NCBI RefSeq assembly: GCF_003130585.1
Contig: NZ_QFKX01000002.1
Coordinates: forward strand, 62,001-126,000
From: Brachybacterium endophyticum
GTDB taxonomy: Bacteria > Actinomycetota > Actinomycetes > Actinomycetales > Dermabacteraceae
DNA length: 64,000 bases
Reading direction: 5' to 3'
This document shows positions 49,459 to 57,618 of this stretch, piece by piece. Made by a program: the position numbers and the translations under genes. Every line of letters begins with the position of its first letter. The first letter of the stretch is position 1. A model generated the notes under the pieces. That model saw only the letters and a program-made list of their open reading frames with translations, had not been told where the DNA came from and ran no database searches.

Positions 49459-51110
49459 CGCGCGTGGCGCCGGGCGCCGGGCAGGGGAGCGACGCCCCGC
49501 GCCGCGTGGTGGTGATCGGCGCGGGCGTCGCGGGCCTGGCCACGGCGGCGCTGCTGGCCACCGAGGGCCACCGGGTTACCGTGCTGGAGAGGAATCATGA
49601 GGTCGGTGGGCGCGCCGGCACCTGGCGCAGCGGGGGCTTCAGCTTCGACACCGGGCCGTCCTGGTGGCTGATGCCCGAGTGCTTCGAGCACTTCTTCTCG
49701 CTGCTGGGCACCCGGCTCGAGGACCACCTGGATCTCGTGGACCTCGACCCCGCCTATCGCGTGCTGGGGGAGCGGTACTCGGGGCCGCTCGATCTCTACG
49801 GGGACCGTGACCGCTCCGCGCGGGCGTTCGAGGCGGAGGAGCGCGGTGCGGGCGAGGCGCTCCGTCGCCACCTGGACTCCGCAGGCTCCGCCTATCGCAT
49901 GGCGATCGACAGCTTCCTGTACACGACCTTCTCCCGCCTCCCGCTGCGCACGCTCCTCACACTGGCGCCGCAGGCGGGGTCTCTCGCGCGTCTGCTCGGT
50001 GAGTCGCTGCACCACCGGGTCGCGCGCACCGTCACGGACACCCGGCTGCGTCAGGTGCTGGGCTATCCGGCCGTGTTCCTCGGCGCCACGCCGCGCACCG
50101 CACCGAGCCTGTACCACCTGATGAGCGCCATGGACCTCGACGACGGGGTCCGCTACCCGCGTGGCGGCTTCACCCGCTTCGTCGAGGTGCTGCACGGGCT
50201 CGCCGCGGACGCCGGCGCGGAGATCCGCACCGGCGTCGAGGTCGAGCGGATCCGCACCGCACGCAGCGGCCGACGAGCGCACGTCACGGGCGTCGAGTCC
50301 CGCTCCGCCGAGGGGGACGTCCTGCGGATCGACGCCGACGTGGTGGTCTCGGCTGCCGACCTCCACCACACCGAGACGGCGCTGCTGCCGCGTGAGCTGC
50401 AGACGTATCCCGAGGCCTTCTGGCGTCGGCGCACCTCCGGCCCCGGGGCGGTGCTCGCCCTGCTCGGCGTGCGCGGCCGCGTCCCCGAGCTGCTGCACCA
50501 CAACCTGCTGTTCACCGAGGACTGGGACCGCAACTTCGCCCAGATCCTCGAGGGCTCCACCCGCGCCCCCGACCCGGCGAGCATCTACGTCTGCGCGCCC
50601 TCGCGCACGGATCCCGCGGTCGCCCCCGAGGGCGGCGAGAACCTCTTCGTGCTGGTCCCGGTCTCCCCCGAGACGCCGACGGGGGAGGGCATAGGCCGGG
50701 GAGGCGTGGACGGCGCGGGGGACGCGGAGGTCGAGCGGACCGTCGACCGCGCCATCACGCAGATCTCCGAGTGGGCCGGCGTCCCCGACCTGGCCGACCG
50801 GATCGAGGTGCGCCGCACCCTCGGTCCCGGCGACTTCACGGCGGACTACCACTCCTGGCGCGGCAACGCCCTGGGGCCCGCCCACACGCTGCGGCAATCC
50901 GCGTTCCTGCGGGGATCGAACCGCAGCCGCAGGGTCCGCGGGCTGCTGTATGCGGGCGGCACCACGCTGCCCGGCGTCGGTGTCCCGATGTGCCTGATCA
51001 GCGCGGAGAACGTGCTCAAGCGCCTGCGCGGGGACACCACCAGCACGCCGCTGCCCGCGCCGCTGTCGGCGAGCGACGGCCGACCACGGTCGGCGAGCGC
51101 AGGCCGATAG
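49455..51110 (+). CDS. crtI: Phytoene desaturase
   Basis: FAD-dependent desaturase that turns phytoene into lycopene in four steps. 551 residues. The dinucleotide-binding motif GAGVAGLATA starts at residue 22, followed by 'LERNHEVGGRAGTW', and the C-terminal FAD signature is 'GLLYAGGTTLPGVGVPMCLI'. GTG start overlapping crtB. A short Ser/Ala-rich tail follows the conserved end. It converges on crtU with 30 bases between the stops. Confidence 0.95.
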   Translation: MTRVAPGAGQGSDAPRRVVVIGAGVAGLATAALLATEGHRVTVLERNHEVGGRAGTWRSGGFSFDTGPSWWLMPECFEHFFSLLGTRLEDHLDLVDLDPAYRVLGERYSGPLDLYGDRDRSARAFEAEERGAGEALRRHLDSAGSAYRMAIDSFLYTTFSRLPLRTLLTLAPQAGSLARLLGESLHHRVARTVTDTRLRQVLGYPAVFLGATPRTAPSLYHLMSAMDLDDGVRYPRGGFTRFVEVLHGLAADAGAEIRTGVEVERIRTARSGRRAHVTGVESRSAEGDVLRIDADVVVSAADLHHTETALLPRELQTYPEAFWRRRTSGPGAVLALLGVRGRVPELLHHNLLFTEDWDRNFAQILEGSTRAPDPASIYVCAPSRTDPAVAPEGGENLFVLVPVSPETPTGEGIGRGGVDGAGDAEVERTVDRAITQISEWAGVPDLADRIEVRRTLGPGDFTADYHSWRGNALGPAHTLRQSAFLRGSNRSRRVRGLLYAGGTTLPGVGVPMCLISAENVLKRLRGDTTSTPLPAPLSASDGRPRSASAGR

Positions 51111-51140
51111 GCCCGGTGACCACGCGCCCGCTCGACGTCC

Positions 51141-52685
51141 TCACCGTCGGCGGCGACGCAGCACACCGGTCATCGGCACGCTCCACCAGTCCTCGCCGCG
51201 CACGCCCCAGCGGGCGAGCAGTCGATCCGCGGCCTGGACCCCGGTGGTCGCGGCGCGCTCCATGAGCGCGACCGGTTCGGGCGTGCGCAGCCAGTCCCCG
51301 GCGACCACGATCCGCCCGTCGGGCGAGTCCACGCCCGGGCGCGCGCCCCACGGGTCCGTGCCGATCAGCGGGCAGTCGTCGCGCACCAGCCACTCCTGGT
51401 GCACGATGCCGGCGCCCTGCAGCTCCGGGGCGATGCGCAGCAGCTGGGCGAACAGCTCGCGGCGCAGCCCGGCATCCTGCTCGGGAGCGTGGCCGGTGAG
51501 GGCATACGCATGCAGCTCGACGACGCTGCCGCCGTTCTCCTGGGCCCAAGCCCTCGCGGTCGCCTCGAAGCGGTCCAGGACCGAGACGTTGTCGAGCGGC
51601 CCGAAGCCGCTCGTGCCCAGGAAGGGAGGGGCTGCTGCCGAGACCTGGCGGTCCAGCCACATCCTCCACACCGCGAACGGGGGAGCGTTGCGCTGCGCGG
51701 AGACCTGCCCGGTCCAGTCGCCCCAGCCCGGGGCCTCCGTGCGCGTCGTTCCGAGCAGACCGCGCGCCGCCCGCGGATCGGCGGCCAGCACGACAGCGTC
51801 CCCGTGCAGCTCGCCCTGCGAGGTGGGGACGACCACGCCGCCGTCGGCGCCCACCTCGATGTGCTGCGCGGCGACGCCCGTGCGGGTGCTCGCGCCGAGC
51901 GCGCGCAGACGAGCGACCAGGGGGTCCCACAGCGTGGGGGAGTAGGCGTCGACGGGGACGTCGAAGATCAGTCCCTCGGCCGAGCCCATGAAGTAGGCGT
52001 GGAACATGCCCACCAGCTCCCCGGCGGAGAACTCCCGCGGATCGGCGAAGAAGGAGCGCGCGAACACCTCGAGCGCGAGGTGGCGGGCGTCGTGCGGGAA
52101 GCGCAGACGATCCAGGACCTCCTGCGCGCTCAGTCCGTCGAGCTCGGTGTAGGTCGCGGGGAACTCGACCCGCAGCAGGTCCATTGCCCTCCCGAGATCG
52201 ACCCCGGCCAGCTCGCGCAGGGGGAAGCTGCGGCTGCGCAGGGCGAAAGCGGCCACGCTCAGCGGCGGAGTGCGCGGGATGCCCCGGAAGGAGTCGCGGG
52301 GCCCGTCGGCCATCTGCAGCGGGTAGTCCCCGACGTCGCGCAGCTGCGGGAGAGCGGGCTCGACGCGGGCCAGCAGACGTCGCAGCGTGTAGTACTGACG
52401 GAAGAAGGCGTGGAAGCCGCGGCTCATCGAGCGGCCCTCGCCCACCTCCCAGGAGCGCGCCCGACCACCCCAGGTGCTCTCGGACTCGAGCAGCTGCACC
52501 CGCACCCCGCGCTCGGCCAGGGAGGTCGCCGCGGAGATCCCCGCGATCCCGCCGCCGATCACGATCGCCGTGCGCCCCTCGGCCCGCTCCGCGCCCTCGG
52601 GCCCGTGGTGCAGCACGGCACGGCGGTCCCGACCCGGGAGCTGCGAGTGGTCGGTCCCCGGTGCGCGTCGGATGCGCGGGGTCAT
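51141..52685 (-). CDS. crtU: Isorenieratene synthase (beta-carotene desaturase/methyltransferase)
   Basis: Converts the beta-ionone rings of beta-carotene into aromatic rings with methyl migration, giving isorenieratene. 514 residues. FAD motif 'IVIGGGIAGISAATSLAERG' (41-60); the string MSRGFHAFFRQYYTLR and later 'FEVFARSFFADPREFSAGELVGMFHAYFMGSAEGLIFDVP' in pieces are characteristic of actinobacterial CrtU rather than of CrtI. The ATG overlaps the stop of crtT. It is the last gene of the marR-crtYc-crtYd-crtT-crtU operon. Confidence 0.9.
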   Translation of the reverse strand: MTPRIRRAPGTDHSQLPGRDRRAVLHHGPEGAERAEGRTAIVIGGGIAGISAATSLAERGVRVQLLESESTWGGRARSWEVGEGRSMSRGFHAFFRQYYTLRRLLARVEPALPQLRDVGDYPLQMADGPRDSFRGIPRTPPLSVAAFALRSRSFPLRELAGVDLGRAMDLLRVEFPATYTELDGLSAQEVLDRLRFPHDARHLALEVFARSFFADPREFSAGELVGMFHAYFMGSAEGLIFDVPVDAYSPTLWDPLVARLRALGASTRTGVAAQHIEVGADGGVVVPTSQGELHGDAVVLAADPRAARGLLGTTRTEAPGWGDWTGQVSAQRNAPPFAVWRMWLDRQVSAAAPPFLGTSGFGPLDNVSVLDRFEATARAWAQENGGSVVELHAYALTGHAPEQDAGLRRELFAQLLRIAPELQGAGIVHQEWLVRDDCPLIGTDPWGARPGVDSPDGRIVVAGDWLRTPEPVALMERAATTGVQAADRLLARWGVRGEDWWSVPMTGVLRRRRR

Positions 52686-53398
52686 CGCCGCACCGCGATC
52701 ACGGTGTGCAGGAGGTCTCGCTGCCAGCCGCTGCCGGGATGCACCGCCACGGGCTCGAACCCCGCCTCGCGCAGGCGCGCGCGCCACGATCCGACGTCCT
52801 CCATCTCCCGCACGCTGCGCCACAGGTAGCGGTAGAGACGGGTGTCGCCGAGCGTCAGGGCGCTCAGCGGGATGACGACCAGCCAGCACACCAGATGCCA
52901 GACCAGTGCCGCCCGGCGGGAACCGGCGACGCTGTAGTCCTGGATCGCGAGCGCACCGCCCTCGCGCAGCTGCTCACCCACGGAGCGGAGCACCGCCGTG
53001 CGGTCGTGGGGCGGGACGTTCCGCAGCAGGTAGGCGGCGAGGCAGGCGTCATAGGGGCGCTCACCCTCCTCGCCGGCCATCACCTCCGCGTCGCCCGCCA
53101 TGCCCTGGGCGAACTCCACCTGACCGGGCGGCCACTGCTTGGCGCGGGCGCGCTCGACCATCCCCGCCGAGGCGTCCACGCCGCGCACACTCGCCCACGG
53201 GGCCGCACGCAGGATCGCCGCCGTCGAGGCGCCGGTGCCGCATCCCAGGTCGAGCACACGCTGGGGCCGGGCGTCGCGGGCGAGCCGCCCCGCCGCCGTA
53301 TCGAGGTGCCGGTGGTAGCCGGGGTTCGCGCCGACCAGGAGGTCGTAGCGGTGCGCACCGGCCGTGAACAGGTCGCTCAGCGTCCTCTTCGTGGTCAC
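52682..53398 (-). CDS. crtT: SAM-dependent methyltransferase of the carotenoid cluster
   Basis: A 238-residue class I methyltransferase, with 'RVLDLGCGTGAST' (47-59) as the SAM-binding loop, 'LAAYLLRNVPPHDRTAVLRS' in the middle of the fold, and a hydrophobic helix 'ALVWHLVCWLVVIPLSALTL', as in UbiE-like and CrtT proteins. CrtT sits with crtY and crtU in the Streptomyces griseus-type clusters; its substrate is not settled. GTG start overlaps the crtYd stop (GTGA), and its own stop overlaps crtU. The name rests on context as much as sequence. Confidence 0.75.
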   Translation of the reverse strand: MTTKRTLSDLFTAGAHRYDLLVGANPGYHRHLDTAAGRLARDARPQRVLDLGCGTGASTAAILRAAPWASVRGVDASAGMVERARAKQWPPGQVEFAQGMAGDAEVMAGEEGERPYDACLAAYLLRNVPPHDRTAVLRSVGEQLREGGALAIQDYSVAGSRRAALVWHLVCWLVVIPLSALTLGDTRLYRYLWRSVREMEDVGSWRARLREAGFEPVAVHPGSGWQRDLLHTVIAVRR

Positions 53399-53724
53399 TC
53401 CGGGGGTCTCCTGTCCTCGCGGTCCGTCGTCGCGGCGTGCAGCCACAGGATCATGGTCAGGGTGATCATCGCGGCGCCGAAGCCGAAGTCCTCGACGGGG
53501 ATGTCCCAGGGGAAGCGGATGCCGGTCGTCATGGCGTCGTCGTAGAGGACGATCGGGTCCGAGAGCTTGGTCAGCCAGCCGTCGACGGGGATCTGGAAGC
53601 CCAGCACGATCAGCATCGACAGCCAGTAGGAGAGACGCCGGAAGATGCCGGTGCGCAGCCATGCCAGCTCGAGCAGCACGACGGCGACCAGCGAGACCAC
53701 CACCAGGATCGTGTACTCAGGCAT
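53395..53724 (-). CDS. crtYd: Lycopene cyclase subunit, CrtYd type
   Basis: A 109-residue membrane protein with three helices and the cyclase-domain signature 'PVEDFGFGAAMITLTMILW'. With its partner it forms the heterodimeric lycopene cyclase found in Gram-positive bacteria. It overlaps crtYc by eight bases and crtT by four. The letter assignment (c or d) follows gene order. Confidence 0.85.
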   Translation of the reverse strand: MPEYTILVVVSLVAVVLLELAWLRTGIFRRLSYWLSMLIVLGFQIPVDGWLTKLSDPIVLYDDAMTTGIRFPWDIPVEDFGFGAAMITLTMILWLHAATTDREDRRPPE

Positions 53725-54055
53725 CCGGGCCTCCTCGACTGCGACGCCGCCCGGCCAGGAGGGTTTGGACGGCCTCGAGGGTGAGCAGCCCGCAGATCGG
53801 GATCACCAGGAAGAACAGCAGCTCCTCGAGCGGCATCCCCCCGGGCAGCGTGATGCCCGAGATCTTCTCGGGGGCGTACCACCAGTGCCCGCGATGGATG
53901 CCCACGTAGTCCCAGGCCAGGAACACCAGCACGGTGGGGGCGAGGGCCGCCAGCAGTCGGCGCGGACGACGGTAGACGCGGGCGCCGATCACGAACTCCA
54001 GCGGCAGCGTGATCAGCAGGCACAGGCCCAGCACGATCAGGTACTCACCGTGCAT
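53717..54055 (-). CDS. crtYc: Lycopene cyclase subunit, CrtYc type
   Basis: A 112-residue membrane protein with three helices: 'YLIVLGLCLLITLPLEFVIG', 'VLVFLAWDYVGI' and 'PLEELLFFLVIPICGLL'. The PLEELLFF motif is the hallmark of this cyclase family. Together with CrtYd it should make beta-rings, because CrtU downstream requires beta-carotene. It overlaps the marR stop by eleven bases. Confidence 0.87.
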   Translation of the reverse strand: MHGEYLIVLGLCLLITLPLEFVIGARVYRRPRRLLAALAPTVLVFLAWDYVGIHRGHWWYAPEKISGITLPGGMPLEELLFFLVIPICGLLTLEAVQTLLAGRRRSRGGPDA

Positions 54056-54665
54056 CGGCGTCCCCCTCGGCGTCCTGGGGTCCGGAGGTCGGACGCGGGC
54101 GGCCGGCCCAGTCCTGGCCCGCCGGGGAGATCTCCTGGGCCATGTCCTGGAGGAAGCGGGTGGCCACGTGCCGCTCGGCCGAGGTGAGCCGCACCGCCGC
54201 GCGGACCCGGCCCGCGTGCTGCCGGCCGATCGATTCCATCGCCGCGGAACGGGTGGAGGGCGTCACGAGGATCGTCACCGCGCGGCGGTCCTCGGGATGA
54301 GGGGCGCGCGAGACGTGCCCGGCCCGGACGAGCCTGTCCAGCAGCTTCGTCGTGGAGCCCGAGGAGATCCCGAGGTGCTGACCGAGCGCCCCGGGGGTCG
54401 CGATCTCCCCCTTGTGGGCGGCCGCGATGAGGAAGTGCAGGGCACGCATGTCGGTCGTCCCCAGATCCATGTACCGGCGGGAGGCATCGGAGAGCTCGGT
54501 CTCCGCCTCGCGGAGCGCCACCAGGGCCGCCATCAGCTCGTCGATCTCGCGCTCCGTCGCGCCGTCGAGGTCGGCGCTGCCGCTGAGCTCGCCGTCGGGG
54601 TCGCTCGCCGAGAGGTCGTGCACGCGCCAGGCGGGGCGCGCGTCGTCTCCCGGAGTTCCGCTCAT
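54045..54665 (-). CDS. MarR family regulator at the crtY end of the carotenoid locus
   Basis: A 206-residue winged helix-turn-helix protein: 'GALGQHLGISSGSTTKLLDRLVRAGHVSRAPHPEDRRAVTILVTP' covers recognition helix and wing (about 95-140). It is related to the other MarR protein of this locus, sharing the HPEDRR wing. The start is the ATG at 54665, seven bases after a -10 box, so it is probably translated from a leaderless mRNA. It heads the crtYc-crtYd-crtT-crtU operon and is divergent from crtE; it may control both. Confidence 0.85.
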   Translation of the reverse strand: MSGTPGDDARPAWRVHDLSASDPDGELSGSADLDGATEREIDELMAALVALREAETELSDASRRYMDLGTTDMRALHFLIAAAHKGEIATPGALGQHLGISSGSTTKLLDRLVRAGHVSRAPHPEDRRAVTILVTPSTRSAAMESIGRQHAGRVRAAVRLTSAERHVATRFLQDMAQEISPAGQDWAGRPRPTSGPQDAEGDADAR

Positions 54666-54678
54666 GCCGGCCACCCTA
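54665..54678 (-). promoter_or_regulatory. Leaderless promoter of the crtY-operon marR
   Basis: On the minus strand TAGGGT (54678-54673), seven bases, then ATG. No ribosome binding site is at a workable distance. Confidence 0.5.
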
Positions 54679-54704
54679 CGGGTAACTCTCCTTCCACGGC
54701 TGGA

Positions 54705-54760
54705 ATCTTCCCCGGGAAGATGACATTCTGGACAGCCCGGAGGATCCTGAGATCCTCCGG
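54705..54760. promoter_or_regulatory. Two palindromes in the divergent marR/crtE region
   Basis: ATCTTCCC-C-GGGAAGAT (54705-54721) is a perfect palindrome with 8-bp arms around a single base. CCGGAGGATC-CTGA-GATCCTCCGG (54737-54760) is a perfect 10-bp inverted repeat. Both lie between the two start codons and are good operator candidates for the MarR regulators; the second could also form a hairpin in the crtE leader. Confidence 0.6.
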
Positions 54761-54804
54761 TCCGTCGGCTCGGCACGCTGCGTGCGTGCAGGGAGGGAGC
54801 ACGA

Positions 54805-56013
54805 GTGCTGGACCTCATCACCACCGGGAACCACGAGGCCGTGCGATCCGAGGTGGACCATGCGATCGCGCGTCTGATGGAGCACGGGATGCACCGCGCG
54901 ACGCGCCATGGCGCCGAGGTCAGGGAGCTGTGGGCGCTCGCCGCCGATCATCTGCGCGGCGGCAAGCTGGTCAGGCCCCTGCTCCTGGTCGAGGTCTTCG
55001 ACGGCTTGCGCGCCGCCGCGGAGGCGGCGACGCCCGAGGGGTCCGGTGATGACGCCCCCGTCGCCGAACGCTCCGAGGTGCTGCGACTCGCCGCCGCGAT
55101 CGAGGTCCTGCACTACGCGTTCCTGCTGCACGACGACGTGATCGACAACGACCTCACCCGCCGTGGCCGTCCCAACCTGGTCGGCGCCCTCCTCGACGGG
55201 GATGACCTCGCGCCCGCCCCTGCCGTGCCGGACCAGCAGGGATCCGTGGTGACGTCCCGCGGGACGGACAGCGAGGACGACCACCGGGTCGCGCAGGACC
55301 CCGCGCGGGCGCGACGGGCCCACTGGGCGCGCAGCAGCGCGGTGCTGGTCGGTGACCAGATGCTGGCCCTGGCCCACCAGATCTTCGCCCGCGTCGACCT
55401 GCCGCGCCCGGCGCACCGCGAGCTGATGGAGGTACTCGAGGACGCCGTGGTCGATTCCGCCGTCGGCGAGTTCCTCGACGTCTCGCTGAGCGATGGCGTC
55501 ATCGAACCTGCCGAGGACGTCATCGACGAGATGACCCGGACGAAGACCGCGACCTACACCCTCGAGCTGCCCCTGCGCATGGCGAGCGTGCTCGCCGGCG
55601 CCCCCGCGGAGGTGCAGCGCGCCCTCGCCGAGGCCGGGCGCCACCTCGGCATCGCCTTCCAGCTCCAGGACGACGCCCTCTCGGCGTTCGGCTCCGCCCT
55701 CGACCACGGGAAGGATCCCTGGTCGGACCTGCGCGAGGGCAAGCAGACCGCGATCACCGAGTACGCCCGCCGGACGGAGGCCTGGCCCCGGATCGCGGCC
55801 GCCCTCGAGCAGGACAGCACCGTCGAGGAGCGCGGCGAGCGTGTGCGCACCCTGCTGCTCGACTGCGGTGCGCGGGAGCACCAGCAGATGCTGATCGACC
55901 GCGAGGTGGAGTCCGCCCGCGACGTCCTCGAGGACTGCGGTCACCGTGTGCCCGGGCCCGTCGCACGGGTCCTGCGGGCTCTGATCGACGAGCTCGAGAA
56001 CCGCTCGCGATGA
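54805..56013 (+). CDS. crtE: Geranylgeranyl diphosphate synthase
   Basis: Polyprenyl synthetase supplying GGPP for the carotenoid pathway. 402 residues. The first Asp-rich motif is in 'LLHDDVIDNDLTRRGRPNLVG' (near 109-113), the second region is 'FQLQDDALSAFGSALDHGK' (near 286-300). A hydrophilic insert of about 45 residues, Asp/Glu/Arg-rich, sits between them near 135-175 and accounts for the length above the usual 330-370. GTG start with GGGAGG seven bases upstream. The stop overlaps the P450 start (ATGA). Confidence 0.93.
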   Translation: MLDLITTGNHEAVRSEVDHAIARLMEHGMHRATRHGAEVRELWALAADHLRGGKLVRPLLLVEVFDGLRAAAEAATPEGSGDDAPVAERSEVLRLAAAIEVLHYAFLLHDDVIDNDLTRRGRPNLVGALLDGDDLAPAPAVPDQQGSVVTSRGTDSEDDHRVAQDPARARRAHWARSSAVLVGDQMLALAHQIFARVDLPRPAHRELMEVLEDAVVDSAVGEFLDVSLSDGVIEPAEDVIDEMTRTKTATYTLELPLRMASVLAGAPAEVQRALAEAGRHLGIAFQLQDDALSAFGSALDHGKDPWSDLREGKQTAITEYARRTEAWPRIAAALEQDSTVEERGERVRTLLLDCGAREHQQMLIDREVESARDVLEDCGHRVPGPVARVLRALIDELENRSR

Positions 56014-57308
56014 CTGCGCCCGACCACACCGGCGAGAACGAGGACAGCGAGGACAGCGAGGACAGCAGGGGCGGCGGTGGCCCCGGAGGCAGTCGGCGCG
56101 CGGTCCGTCCGCACGAACAGGGATGCCCGGTGCACACCGAGCTCGAGGGGGCGCGGGCGGTGCGCGGGCACCGGGCGCCGCGCGCCTGGCGGATCCGCTC
56201 CTACCACGGAGCCCGGGAGGTGCTGCGCCGCCGGGAGGAGACCACGCAGGCGGGCTTCACCTCCGAGGCGATCCCGCGCGGGTGGCTCCGGCACCACCCG
56301 ATCCTGCTGTCGGACGGTCCCGGGCACGATGACCAGCGTCGGAAGGTCGGCCGGTTCTTCGCCCCGCAGCAGGTCGCGGAGCGCAGCGGGCCGACGATGC
56401 GCCGCCTCGCGGAGCGTCTGGTGGGCGAGGCGGTCCGCGACGGCGGCTGCGACCTCGACGATCTCGCCCTGCTCTACTCGGTCGCGGTGACCCGGGAGAT
56501 CGTCGGCCTCACCGAGGCGCCGCTGGAGGCCATGTCCCGGCGACTGGTGCGCTTCATGCGCCAGCCGCCCTTCGACCTGACCCGGGCGCACTGGGGGCGC
56601 ACGCCGCGGCAGTGGGCGACGGCCGCCCTGCGCGGCCTGGGCCCACTGGCGGCCTTCCACCTACGCGACGTGCTCCCCGCGATCCGCCGTCGGCGCCGTG
56701 AGGGCCGTGACGACGTCATCACCCACCTGCTCGAGCAGGGCTACACCCGCAGCGACGTCCTCGTCGAGTGCGTCACCTACGCGACCGCGGGCATGATCAC
56801 CACGCGCGAGTTCATCGTGATGGCCTGCTGGCACCTGCTCGAGGACGACGACCTGCGCGAGCGCTTCCGCGCCGGCGGGGACGAGGAGCGAGGGGCGATC
56901 CTGCGCGAGATCATCCGCCTGGAGCCCGTCGTCGGCCACCTCTACCGCAGGGCGCACGAGCCCTTCGACGTCGAGGACGGCCCGGCGGGCGCGATGGGCG
57001 TCGTGCCGGGCGATCTGCTCGACCTGTGCATCCGGGAGGCGAACGCGGATCCCGAGGTGGTCGGGGAGGACCCCCTCTCCCTGTGTCCCCACCGCGAGCT
57101 GCCGCGCGGGGCCGGCGCCGCCGGGCTGAGCTTCGGCGCCGGTGCGCATCGCTGCCCCGGTGAGCACCTGGCGATCACGGAGACGGCGGTGCTGCTGGGG
57201 CGGCTGTTCGAGGCGTCGCCGACGCTGCTGCGAGCTCCCGAGGTGAGCTGGGAGGACCTCGTGGCCGGGTACCGCCTGCGCGGGATGCGGCTGGGCTTCC
57301 CGGCGTGA
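56010..57308 (+). CDS. Cytochrome P450 of the carotenoid locus
   Basis: A 432-residue bacterial P450. The heme-thiolate loop is SFGAGAHRCPGEHLA (Cys382), the ExxR motif is EIIR, and the I-helix carries 'ATAGMITTREF'. The first 35 residues are Asp/Glu/Gly-rich. No ferredoxin or reductase gene is next to it. Translational coupling to crtE suggests it acts on a carotenoid. In Brevibacterium linens, P450-dependent hydroxylation of isorenieratene is known, so ring hydroxylation is the likely job; this is inference from context. Confidence 0.85.
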   Translation: MTAPDHTGENEDSEDSEDSRGGGGPGGSRRAVRPHEQGCPVHTELEGARAVRGHRAPRAWRIRSYHGAREVLRRREETTQAGFTSEAIPRGWLRHHPILLSDGPGHDDQRRKVGRFFAPQQVAERSGPTMRRLAERLVGEAVRDGGCDLDDLALLYSVAVTREIVGLTEAPLEAMSRRLVRFMRQPPFDLTRAHWGRTPRQWATAALRGLGPLAAFHLRDVLPAIRRRRREGRDDVITHLLEQGYTRSDVLVECVTYATAGMITTREFIVMACWHLLEDDDLRERFRAGGDEERGAILREIIRLEPVVGHLYRRAHEPFDVEDGPAGAMGVVPGDLLDLCIREANADPEVVGEDPLSLCPHRELPRGAGAAGLSFGAGAHRCPGEHLAITETAVLLGRLFEASPTLLRAPEVSWEDLVAGYRLRGMRLGFPA

Positions 57309-57374
57309 GGTCCCCTCGTGGCGAGCGCTCGTGACATGTGACGACTCGAACCTGCACCGGCGCGGAGCCGCTGC

Positions 57375-57541
57375 TAGGCTCGTCGGCGAATGAACCACAT
57401 TCTCCGGGGTCAGTGAAAGTCTGAACCGGCGGTGACAGTCCGCGACCCGGCTCCTCGACGAGCCGGTTGATCTGGTGGAAATCCAGGACCGACGGTAATA
57501 GTCCGGATGGGAGGAGATGTGGCGTCGCTGTGCGTGACGCC
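57375..57541 (+). ncRNA. FMN riboswitch (RFN element) with its promoter
   Basis: A -10 hexamer TAGGCT (57375-57380) predicts transcription from about 57387. From about 57400 to 57518 the RNA has the RFN conserved strings in order: 'CCGGGGTCAGTGAAAGTC', 'ACCGGCGGTGACAGTCCGCG', a variable stem CCGGCTCCTCGACGAGCCGG (positions 57453-57472), 'GATCTGGTGGAAATCCAG', 'CCGACGGTAATAGTCCGGAT' and 'GGGAGGAG'. A hairpin GGCGTC/GACGCC (57521-57541) follows and may be part of the expression platform. It should turn down the riboflavin genes when FMN is plentiful. Confidence 0.95.
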
Positions 57542-57618
57542 GGCTCGCCGTCGTCCGCCCCGATGACGCTCGTGTCGCCGTGCCATCACCCCGGACCGCC
57601 GTCGATCCGGAGGCCACC

